A stretch of DNA of 60,528 bases from Alistipes sp. (GTDB taxonomy: Bacteria > Bacteroidota > Bacteroidia > Bacteroidales > Rikenellaceae): positions 1 through 60,528 of the forward strand of contig JAFTVW010000042.1 of assembly GCA_017465605.1 (NCBI GenBank), read 5' to 3'. Made by a program: the position numbers and the translations under genes. Shown here piece after piece: positions 37,354 to 44,479 of the stretch. Numbering within the stretch: position 1 is the stretch's first letter; each line of letters starts with the position of its first letter. The notes beneath the pieces were generated by a model. That model saw nothing but the letters and a program-made list of their open reading frames with translations. It ran no database searches and was not told the origin of the DNA.

Positions 37354-38028
37354 ATGAAACGAATCATCACACCATTTATCGTGGCCATAGCGGTTGGGGC
37401 GATAGCTCTGATTGCCGTATATCTCGAAAGCCACATTCGACCACAAGGACAACGCAACGATTATCTGTGGTACGACACACTGCAAAAGCTAAACAACTTG
37501 GCACGAATCAAACATCGCCAAAGTCTGCGTTATGCCCAATACGCCGCCTATGCCGAGCAAGAGGGATTGCACAACGAAGCCACCCTACTGCGTGCCATCT
37601 CGCAGGCCGACGCCATACAATGTCAAAACTGCATAAAAGCAATCGAATCATTAGGAGGAGTGCATCACGTTCCAATAAGCGTTGATGCCAATATGCAGAC
37701 CACACGTCAACATCTTCAACTCATCTGCGATGAGAAGAGCCAATACCACTCCGAACATATACATCACATAATCTCGCAGACTCTAAACGAAGGGAATCGT
37801 TACATCGCCCGCATGCTAACGTGGTGCGACGCAAGCGACGTGGAGCAGATTCTTATCCTACGACACGCTTTGCAGCAAGCTCAAAACACCGAATCGAAGG
37901 CCGACACCCTGCGGCAATGCCAATACTCCGTATGTCCCGTATGTGGCAAGCTGAGCGACAAGGAGTTAAGCACCTTTCGTTGCGCCCATTGTATGACCTC
38001 GCACGAGGAGTTTTTGATATTTAAGTAA
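37354..38028 (+). CDS. Rubrerythrin-like membrane-anchored protein
   Basis: A 224-residue protein with an N-terminal membrane segment (about residues 5-24), two helical stretches resembling a ferritin-like bundle, and a C-terminal rubredoxin-type zinc/iron ribbon (CPVCGKL about 198-204 and CAHC about 212-215). The helix AYAEQEGLHNEATLLRAISQ looks like the rubrerythrin ExxA..EG pattern. The expected ExxH metal ligands of the next turn are replaced (ADAIQCQN), so the diiron site seems incomplete. Function is unknown. The signal anchor is unusual for the family, whose members are mostly soluble. Confidence 0.65.
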   Translation: MKRIITPFIVAIAVGAIALIAVYLESHIRPQGQRNDYLWYDTLQKLNNLARIKHRQSLRYAQYAAYAEQEGLHNEATLLRAISQADAIQCQNCIKAIESLGGVHHVPISVDANMQTTRQHLQLICDEKSQYHSEHIHHIISQTLNEGNRYIARMLTWCDASDVEQILILRHALQQAQNTESKADTLRQCQYSVCPVCGKLSDKELSTFRCAHCMTSHEEFLIFK

Positions 38029-38076
38029 GACAACACTCTCTCAAGCCAACCCTCACCCACTCAGGGCCACAAAAAA

Positions 38077-38108
38077 GTGGTTGTCCAACAAGTGCGTCGG
38101 ACAACCAC
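38077..38108 (+). terminator. Hairpin terminator, GTGGTTGTCC type
   Basis: A-run, GTGGTTGTCC, a 12-nt loop, GGACAACCAC and CTTTT: an intrinsic terminator on the + strand. Nearly the same sequence occurs at 43330-43361, and in both places a dispersed hairpin element begins about 10 bases later. Confidence 0.85.
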
Positions 38109-38118
38109 CTTTTCGTTA

Positions 38119-38238
38119 GAAGCTGTATAACAAGAGCTATTTTTAGGCTCTCGAAACTCGAAAAACCGCAGTTTACTGGGCGTAAATGAGGATTTTGAGA
38201 GTGAGAGAAACGACAAAAGAGCCTTGTTAGACGGCTTC
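38119..38238 (+). repeat. Covarying hairpin element, copy 6
   Basis: Full copy between convergent genes (rubrerythrin-like and rnpB). The outer arms GAAGCTGTATAACAAG and CTTGTTAGACGGCTTC pair, the middle stem is GCTCTC/GAGAGT, and the tip stem is GTTTAC/GTAAAT with loop TGGGC. It directly abuts the rnpB terminator. Confidence 0.93.
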
Positions 38239-38271
38239 AAAAAAGCCCGACTGCCATTAAGACAGTCGGGC
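38239..38271 (-). terminator. Terminator of rnpB
   Basis: On the minus strand GCCCGACTG, a short loop and CAGTCGGGC are followed by six Ts, immediately after the RNase P RNA 3' end. Confidence 0.93.
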
Positions 38272-38276
38272 ATACT

Positions 38277-38639
38277 TTTGCAAGCACTATAAGCCGAGTT
38301 CTGTACCCCCACAGGGGCCTCTATCATTTATCTACAACTACGGTCACCCGCAGCTTCTAGCAACCTACCCCCCGACATTGGGCGAGCAACCCTTAATTGT
38401 CGGTATATGCGGTCTTGCAACCCGCAAGGCGTACTGCCGAGTGACATTACTGCCCTCGCGGTGGGCTCTTACCCCACCTTTTCACCCTTACCTGCCAGCC
38501 AAAGCCGACATAGGCGGTTATTCTCTGTTACGCTACTACACCCTCACGGACATCGAGCCGTTAACTCGTGCGGTGCTCTATGTTGCTCGGACTTTCCTCT
38601 CCCTGACTCGCAGGCAGCGATAGAGCGCACTTGCAAATT
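38277..38639 (-). ncRNA. rnpB: RNase P RNA, bacterial class A
   Basis: The minus strand carries the conserved 5' block GAGGAAAGTCCGAGC (near 38594) and the 3' block ACAGAACTCGGCTTAT (near 38290), which mark RNase P RNA. The termini pair as P1: TTTGCAAGTGC at the 5' end with GTGCTTGCAAA at the 3' end, which fixes the length at about 363 nt. It is the catalytic RNA of tRNA 5' maturation. A canonical terminator follows. Confidence 0.96.
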
Positions 38640-38738
38640 TTTCGTCCACGATGCGGCTGAACACGTTCCTGATGGAATAGTCACAACCTGCATCTCATAC
38701 TATTTATTAGTAATCTCTAATAACAATTATCCACCTCT

Positions 38739-38932
38739 AAAATCGTATAATTTGAGCTATTTTACCCCACCACAAGGGTGGTGTTTCCTCCTCGCGGCTC
38801 GGCAAAGCGTCTAAACACTCTTTGCTCTCGCTCCGCAGCGTCGGTTGAGGCTGGCCGCAGTTCGAGAATCCGCAGTTTACTCAGTGTAAATGAGGAATTC
38901 GAGAACAAGCCAGATGCCAAAAGAGCCAAACC
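38739..38932 (+). repeat. Covarying hairpin element, copy 7, with inserted module
   Basis: The left arm AAAATCGTATAATTTGAGC is followed by an ~88-bp module (about 38764-38851) between CTATTTT and GAGGCTG, then by the core with tip stem GTTTAC/GTGTAAAT and loop TCAGT. The right arm stops after AAAAGAGCCAAA, so the outermost pairing is lost. The module begins ACCCCACCAC and holds CACCAC/GTGGTG and GCAAAG/CTTTGC stems. Confidence 0.88.
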
Positions 38933-38941
38933 CATCACCAC

Positions 38942-39062
38942 AAAATCGTATAATTTGAGCTATTTTGAGGCTGGTCGCAGATGGAGAAACCGCAGCATAC
39001 TCAAAGTATGTGAGGATTTCAACATCAAGCCAGACGCCAAAAGAGCCAAATTAGACGGTTTT
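38942..39062 (+). repeat. Covarying hairpin element, copy 8
   Basis: Full copy. The outer arms AAAATCGTATAATTTG and CAAATTAGACGGTTTT pair, the middle stem is GGCTGG/AAGCCAG, and the tip stem is GCATAC/GTATGT with loop TCAAA. It ends four bases before the recJ stop codon. Confidence 0.93.
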
Positions 39063-39066
39063 ACTA

Positions 39067-40824
39067 CTACACGGTTTTAATATCCTTAATACGGAGCTGA
39101 GTAGTCACTACCCCTCGGTAATGATTCTCAACAATCTGATAGCAAACATCTATCGGTCTTCCCGCACGAATCCACTCATAATGAGTAGGCTGCTGGAAGG
39201 CGATGGTCTGAATGGCGGTATTAGGTTTCTGACGCTGTACCAAATCCATTCTCAGATGCTCCATCTCCGCACCCACCAACTTAACTTCGCCGTGTGAACT
39301 TGCACCATAGGTCACAAACACAGGAGCCGTATTACCCGGTCCAAACGGCTGGAAGCTATTGAGTTGGCGATGGAACGCAGGCGTAATGTCGGAGAACAGC
39401 AACTCGCTATCTATATCAACCTGCGGCACCAAAATCTGTGGGTCTATATGCTCATCGACATAGTCGTTGAATCGCTTTGTGAAGGCCTCCACATTCTCAG
39501 GCTTCATAGTAAGACCCGCAGCGTACATATGGCCACCAAAGTTCTCCAACAGATCCGAGCAAGACTCCACAGCTTGATAGAGGTCGAATCCCGGAACCGA
39601 GCGTGCCGAACCCGTAACAAAACCGTTGCTCATCGTAAGCACCACCGTTGGACGATAGTAGGTCTCAATCAGGCGTGATGCCACAATACCCACGATACCC
39701 TTCATCCACTTGGGATTATAGATTACCGTGCTCTTCTGCTCCTTCATCTCAGGGTGAGACTCGATATAGTCGTGAGCCTCCTGCGTAACGCTACGGTCGA
39801 TGTTCTTACGATCCTGATTATAGGCATCAATCACATCACAGAACTCACGCGCCTGCTTCTCGTTACCCTCAACGAGCAACTCGACAGCCGCAAAACCTCC
39901 CGAGGGAGCTGCATTTTCATCATTCTCGTCCATACGCATACGCCCTGCGGCATTGATGCGTGGACCAATCTTAAATACAATGTCGTCGATGGTGATATTG
40001 TGACGCTCCAAGCCACAAATCTTGATTATTGACAACAATCCCGACGAAGGCATACGATTCAATCGCTCCAAACCATAATAGGCCAAGATACGATTCTCGC
40101 CCGTAAGCGGTACAATGTCGGACGCAATACTCACTACCAGCAAATCCAACAGATGCTCAATATCCCTGAACGGAATATTATGCTTCTGCGCATAAGCCTG
40201 AACGAGTTTGAAACCCACTCCGCAACCCGACAACTCATCGAATGGATAGTTGCAATCGCTGCGCTTGGGATCGAGAACTGCTACGGCCGAAGGAATCTCC
40301 TCTGCCGGAAGATGGTGGTCGCAGATAATACAATCTACGCCCTTCTCGCTCGCATAAACAACCTTTTCTACGGCCTTAATGCCGCAATCGAGGGCAATCA
40401 TCAACGTCACACCCTTTCGTGCCGCCGAGTCGATGCCCTTAACCGATATACCATAACCGTCGTTATAACGGTCGGGAATGTAGAAAACAAGGTTTTTGTG
40501 ACCTATCTGCCGCAAAAACTTATAAACCAAAGCTACGGCTGTTGTGCCGTCCACATCGTAGTCGCCATAAACCATTATCTTCTCGTTGTTGGCTACGGCA
40601 CGCTCGATGCGCTCGACTGCCTTATCCATATCCTTCATCAGGAATGGGTCGTGCAAGTCGGAGAGCTGCGGATTAAAAAATTTATTGGCCTTTTCTACGG
40701 TGTCTATGCCTCTCTGAACTAGTAGGTTCGTGAGAACGGGCGACATACGGAGGTGGTTCGACAATCGAACAACAGCCTCCTGCGCGCCTTGGGGTCTCAC
40801 TACCCAACGCTTCTGTATAGGCAT
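39067..40824 (-). CDS. recJ: Single-stranded-DNA-specific exonuclease RecJ
   Basis: A 585-residue DHH-family 5'-3' ssDNA exonuclease for recombination and mismatch repair. The DHH phosphoesterase motifs are GDYDVDGTTA (about residues 82-91), ALDCGIKA and IICDHHLP (about 166-173), followed by the DHHA1 domain with its glycine-rich motif NFGGHMYAAGLTM (about 430) and the C-terminal OB domain. It lies 14 bp after lipB in the same direction. Confidence 0.95.
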   Translation of the reverse strand: MPIQKRWVVRPQGAQEAVVRLSNHLRMSPVLTNLLVQRGIDTVEKANKFFNPQLSDLHDPFLMKDMDKAVERIERAVANNEKIMVYGDYDVDGTTAVALVYKFLRQIGHKNLVFYIPDRYNDGYGISVKGIDSAARKGVTLMIALDCGIKAVEKVVYASEKGVDCIICDHHLPAEEIPSAVAVLDPKRSDCNYPFDELSGCGVGFKLVQAYAQKHNIPFRDIEHLLDLLVVSIASDIVPLTGENRILAYYGLERLNRMPSSGLLSIIKICGLERHNITIDDIVFKIGPRINAAGRMRMDENDENAAPSGGFAAVELLVEGNEKQAREFCDVIDAYNQDRKNIDRSVTQEAHDYIESHPEMKEQKSTVIYNPKWMKGIVGIVASRLIETYYRPTVVLTMSNGFVTGSARSVPGFDLYQAVESCSDLLENFGGHMYAAGLTMKPENVEAFTKRFNDYVDEHIDPQILVPQVDIDSELLFSDITPAFHRQLNSFQPFGPGNTAPVFVTYGASSHGEVKLVGAEMEHLRMDLVQRQKPNTAIQTIAFQQPTHYEWIRAGRPIDVCYQIVENHYRGVVTTQLRIKDIKTV

Positions 40825-40838
40825 AACTTACAATTTTA

Positions 40839-41585
40839 TTATTTATATATTTTAACATTTAATCTCTCAGCTAAGTGTTTTACAATCTGCTCCTTAACCT
40901 CTTCAAGAGCAATTTCGCGGCCAACCTCGCGGCTAAGGCTCGTAACCCCCTTATCAACAAATCCACAGGGGTTGATATGCGAGAAATATCGCAAATCGGT
41001 GGTAACATTCATTGCAAAGCCGTGCATAGTAACATAACGCGAAGAGCGCACTCCTATTGCGCAAATCTTCCTTGCACGCACACTTTCGGGCTCAATCCAC
41101 ACACCCGAAGCACCCTCGATACGACCAGCTACAATGCTCCAATCGGCACATACGTCAATGATGGCTTGTTCCAACGAGTCGATATATTGGCGCAGGCCAA
41201 TACCCAACTTCTCCAAATCGAGGATTGGATAACCTACAATCTGGCCGGGCCCGTGATAGGTCACATCGCCACCACGCTCAATGCGATAAAATTCGGCACC
41301 TATCTGACGCAAGTACTCCTCAGAGACAAGCATATTCTCCGACTTACCGCTTTTACCCAAAGTATATACAGGATTGTGCTCAACCAAAAGCAATTCGCCA
41401 CCGCAATCGGCCCCGATGATTGAATCCCACTCTGGAATATTCATCGCCCGAGAATCGCTCAACGCCAAAGAGTCCGCCGCAGCACTCGATTTTGAATCAA
41501 GTACACGTCCAAATAGCAAACGCTGTAACTCCCAGCATTCACCATAGCCCATACGGCCCAAATCTCTGTACAATACCTCCACCAT
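40839..41585 (-). CDS. lipB: Octanoyltransferase LipB
   Basis: A 248-residue lipoyl(octanoyl) transferase moving octanoyl from ACP to lipoyl domains. Key motifs are RGGDVTYHGPGQ (about residues 88-99), the catalytic Lys in KICAIGVR, and the catalytic Cys in HINPCGFVD near the C-terminus. The start at 41585 (MVEVLYRDLG) fits the family; the frame is open to 41627. Between WELQRLLFG and LLLVEHNPVYTLG there are roughly 15-20 extra, Ser/Ala-rich residues. lipA is 86 bp upstream, so the two steps of lipoate synthesis are encoded together. Confidence 0.93.
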   Translation of the reverse strand: MVEVLYRDLGRMGYGECWELQRLLFGRVLDSKSSAAADSLALSDSRAMNIPEWDSIIGADCGGELLLVEHNPVYTLGKSGKSENMLVSEEYLRQIGAEFYRIERGGDVTYHGPGQIVGYPILDLEKLGIGLRQYIDSLEQAIIDVCADWSIVAGRIEGASGVWIEPESVRARKICAIGVRSSRYVTMHGFAMNVTTDLRYFSHINPCGFVDKGVTSLSREVGREIALEEVKEQIVKHLAERLNVKIYK

Positions 41586-41671
41586 CTCGCCTAAAAGTTC
41601 GCCACCTAATGCATAAGCCTCAGCCACGCACCCACCGCGTCCGACCTATCGGAGCAACGAGGAGTGGCAGC

Positions 41672-42571
41672 CTACGCTTTCTCGGCAGCAATTTTACTCT
41701 TGACGCTCTCTAATGCGGCATCAGCCAAATACGACGAGCGCACCATAGGCGCACTTGCACAATAGCTGAACCCCATCTCCAAGGCTTGGAGTCTGTACCA
41801 TTCAAATTTCTCAGGAGTGATATACGCCGCAACGGGATAATGCTCCAAAGAGGGTCGAAGGTACTGACCAAGCGTCACAATTTCGACACCCACCTCGCGT
41901 AGGTCTCGAAGAGTTTGTAAAACTTCATCATCGCTCTCGCCAAGTCCGACCATCAGTCCACTCTTCGAGACTGCACCCATCTGTGAGATAATCTCCAACG
42001 TACGGAGGCTGGTGCGATACTTCGCACGAACACGCACTTCGGGGGTGAGTCGCTCGACGGTTTCGATGTTATGCCCAATAATATCGGGCTTAGATGCGGC
42101 CACAATTTCAATTAAATCGGCCCTTGCATCCAAATCGGGAATAAGGAGCTCAATTGTTGCGTCGGGATTCTCTTTGCGGATAGCCTCTACCGTTGCGGCC
42201 CAATGCGCGGCACCGCCATCGGGTAGGTCATCACGCGTGACAGAAGTCACGACAACGTGTCGAAGTCCCATTAGCCTTACACTCTCCGCCACTTTTTCGG
42301 GCTCGGAGGCTACGGGAGCAAGGGGTTTGCCTGTTTTTGTCGCGCAGAACTTACACCCACGCGTACAAATATCACCCAAAATCATAAAGGTAGCCGTACG
42401 ACGCCGCCAGCACTCGGCCTTATTGGGGCATAGCCCACTGCTACAAATCGTATGCAGTGAGTGCTCTCTGACGATGCGTTCCACCTCGGCAGAACCTTCG
42501 TCACTTTGCAGACGAATTTTCAGCCATTCGGGTTTTTTCAGCACATTTACCTTGTCATAAAACTTCGGCAT
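41672..42571 (-). CDS. lipA: Lipoyl synthase LipA
   Basis: A 299-residue radical SAM enzyme inserting two sulfurs into protein-bound octanoate. Both clusters are visible: the auxiliary cluster motif CSSGLCPNKAEC (C-x4-C-x5-C, about residues 39-50) and the radical SAM CTRGCKFC (C-x3-C-x2-C, about 65-72). The family RSSYLADA sequence is near the C-terminus. A TATCTTTG box at 42601-42608 is a likely minus-strand -7 element. Confidence 0.96.
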   Translation of the reverse strand: MPKFYDKVNVLKKPEWLKIRLQSDEGSAEVERIVREHSLHTICSSGLCPNKAECWRRRTATFMILGDICTRGCKFCATKTGKPLAPVASEPEKVAESVRLMGLRHVVVTSVTRDDLPDGGAAHWAATVEAIRKENPDATIELLIPDLDARADLIEIVAASKPDIIGHNIETVERLTPEVRVRAKYRTSLRTLEIISQMGAVSKSGLMVGLGESDDEVLQTLRDLREVGVEIVTLGQYLRPSLEHYPVAAYITPEKFEWYRLQALEMGFSYCASAPMVRSSYLADAALESVKSKIAAEKA

Positions 42572-42672
42572 TTTTTAAGTTCATTATTTTCCAATTGATG
42601 CAAAGATATGAAAAAAAACAAAAATCACCTCATTTTCGGAATAAAAACGATAGGTAATGCCAAAAAAAAGAG

Positions 42673-42680
42673 TACTTTTG
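42673..42680 (+). promoter_or_regulatory. -7 promoter box of apt
   Basis: TACTTTTG matches TAnnTTTG and lies 67 bases before the apt start. A convincing -33 element is not visible. Confidence 0.5.
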
Positions 42681-42746
42681 TAGAGACTTATTCCGCATAG
42701 GCCACAATTAGGCCCTGCGAAGACCACTAACCAGAGATTAACAACA

Positions 42747-43307
42747 ATGAAAAACGCACTTAAATTTTACCCCGACTTCCCCAAAAAGGGCATCGTTTTC
42801 GTGGACATCATTCCCCTTTTGCAGGACAAAAAGATTTTCGCTCAACTCATTGATGAGATTAGCAATCGCCTGTCGGCTCCCAACATCGCAGCCCCCGAGG
42901 CACGAGGTTTTCTCTTCTCGGCTCCACTGATGCTCGCCAAGGAGGAGGTTCAATCCATCATTCCCATTCGCAAAAGTGGCAAACTGCCTTATAATGAGGG
43001 TGATTTATGCGACGTTGAGATTGAGAAAGAGTACGGCTCCGACCACCTTTTCTATCGCCTGAGCGACATCGCTGCGGCTAAGACCGTGGGTGATGAAATC
43101 CACATCTCGATACTCGATGATTTGCTTGCAACAGGAGGCACAGCCGAAGGTATTGCCCAATCGATGATGGAGCAGAAAATCATAAAGGAGGGCAAAGAGT
43201 ATAAAGTTGTAATCGATGAATTTATATTTTTGGTCGAGCTCGATTTCTTGAAGGGCGCAGAACGCTTGGAGAAGATTGCCCCCGTAAAGTCGATAATTCA
43301 CCTGTAA
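42747..43307 (+). CDS. apt: Adenine phosphoribosyltransferase
   Basis: A 186-residue type I phosphoribosyltransferase making AMP from adenine and PRPP in purine salvage. The N-terminal FPKKGIVFVDIIPLL (about residues 12-26) and the PRPP loop SILDDLLATGGTA (about 127-139) are diagnostic. APEARGFLFSAP is also conserved. It has its own -7 box and ends before a GTGGTTGTCC-type terminator. Confidence 0.94.
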   Translation: MKNALKFYPDFPKKGIVFVDIIPLLQDKKIFAQLIDEISNRLSAPNIAAPEARGFLFSAPLMLAKEEVQSIIPIRKSGKLPYNEGDLCDVEIEKEYGSDHLFYRLSDIAAAKTVGDEIHISILDDLLATGGTAEGIAQSMMEQKIIKEGKEYKVVIDEFIFLVELDFLKGAERLEKIAPVKSIIHL

Positions 43308-43329
43308 CAAAATATTGCAAAACAAAAAA

Positions 43330-43361
43330 GTGGTTGTCCAACAAGTTTGTCGGACAACCAC
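43330..43361 (+). terminator. Terminator of apt, GTGGTTGTCC type
   Basis: A-run, GTGGTTGTCC, loop, GGACAACCAC and TTCT. Near-identical to 38077-38108, including most of the loop, although the preceding genes are unrelated. Confidence 0.82.
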
Positions 43362-43370
43362 TTCTATCTC

Positions 43371-43492
43371 AGAAGTTGTATAACAAGAGCTATTTTTAGG
43401 CCCTCGAAGCCCGACAAACCGCAGCATACTCTGGGTATGTGAGGATTTTGAGGGCAAGAGAAACAACAAAAGAGCCTTGTTAGACAGCTTCT
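43371..43492 (+). repeat. Covarying hairpin element, copy 9
   Basis: Full copy between convergent genes. The outer arms AGAAGTTGTATAACAAG and CTTGTTAGACAGCTTCT pair, the middle stem is GCCCTC/GAGGGC, and the tip stem is GCATAC/GTATGT with loop TCTGG. The arms resemble copy 6 but the tip stem resembles copies 4 and 8, so the parts have mixed. Confidence 0.93.
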
Positions 43493-43503
43493 TAACTCAT
43501 AAA

Positions 43504-43896
43504 TCATTTAACAACCCCTGCCTTTTGGCTTTTTATATTTTCAATATATTTGTTATTCTTTTCAGCCCACTTTTTCACTGCCTGATACAACTCCTCCGAC
43601 ATATTTGCATCTGCGGCTGATTTTTTGCTTAGGTAATACCCTTTTTTCTCGCTCCATCGCATTATACGCTCTTTCGCTTGCCAGCTAACCTCATAATCCT
43701 TGTGATTACTATCGGTAATGGCAAAAGCTCCACCTTCGCTGAGCTCCAAATATGCATTTTTCTCAGCCTTCGGGATTACCGTTTTCTCACCATCAACATT
43801 TACCACCTCAATATTCCTGGAAGCACACCCCCCAACAAAAATTACCGACAAAAGGATAAGTACGTAACTTACCACAAAACTTTCAACACGTTTCAT
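43504..43896 (-). CDS. Small lipoprotein of unknown function
   Basis: A 130-residue predicted lipoprotein. The signal peptide MKRVESFVVSYVLILLSVIF leads to a lipobox VGGC, so the mature protein starts at Cys25. The rest is charged and mostly helical near the C-terminus (LYQAVKKWAEKNNKY). I recognise no domain. The convergent apt gene is across copy 9 of the hairpin element. Confidence 0.65.
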   Translation of the reverse strand: MKRVESFVVSYVLILLSVIFVGGCASRNIEVVNVDGEKTVIPKAEKNAYLELSEGGAFAITDSNHKDYEVSWQAKERIMRWSEKKGYYLSKKSAADANMSEELYQAVKKWAEKNNKYIENIKSQKAGVVK

Positions 43897-44141
43897 AACA
43901 GTAACTTTTTTAATTGGTTAATAATAAATATTTAACACCTGCAATAGGCATTACATCACCAACCTTGAAAAAGCAAAAACACAAAGAACTTTACTTCTGC
44001 TGCATAAAGTTAGTATGTTTTTTTGAATTCACAACACATAAGCCGACATTTTGAGAAAAAAATCATTTTTTTGTAAAATATTTATTTTACACCCGCTTTT
44101 TATTCCACTTTTTAGCCGTAAAAATGGAACAGAAACACAAA

Positions 44142-44258
44142 ACCTTATAATAAGCCGCGCCCCAAAGAATAAATTTTGCAACAAAGACACACTCCCCCCC
44201 CTTCGGGTACTCCCTCTTGCCTTAGAGGGAGAGTTTTTGTCGCACACTGCAAGGCTGT
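44142..44258 (-). repeat. Dispersed repeat, inverted copy
   Basis: The minus strand matches the two direct copies near 52.0 and 52.3 kb: GCCTTGCAGTGTGCGACAA, the CTCCCTCTAAG...AGAGGGAG hairpin, CGAAGGGG, and GTGTCTTTG...TTTATTCTTTGGGGCG. It holds a C8 tract. Confidence 0.85.
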
Positions 44259-44311
44259 AAATAGCCTCAAAAACACTCCGACGGCCCGAAAAACAATAAC
44301 ACAACAACAAA

Positions 44312-44340
44312 TTTTGAATTTTGAATTCTGAATTTTGAAT
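44312..44340 (-). repeat. TTCAAAA-type heptad array
   Basis: Four imperfect heptads (TTTTGAA on the + strand) directly before the ileS promoter region. It is nearly identical to 52590-52620. Confidence 0.8.
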
Positions 44341-44479
44341 TAATATATGTATATTTGCACGTTTTAGCTACTGCGCCGAGCGGTTAAAGCCCAAAAACTG
44401 GACAAAAGAGGCTCGAAAGTTCACAAAACAAGCCAAAACGACCCAAAAACGGAACAAAAAAATAAAAACAATATAGACT

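Larger units (their letters stand above)
43897..44479. other. Intergenic region before ileS
   Basis: No protein gene is seen in these 583 bases. They hold an inverted copy of a dispersed repeat (44142-44258), a TTCAAAA-type array (44312-44340), and a TATATTTG -7 box at 44350-44357 that probably serves ileS. The rest is AT-rich with no clear structure. Confidence 0.6.

Noticed and set aside
13852-43492. Hairpin elements as insertion sequences or REP elements with a RAYT transposase
   Set aside because: There is no transposase gene in the window and no visible target-site duplication. REP-like origin remains possible but cannot be supported here.
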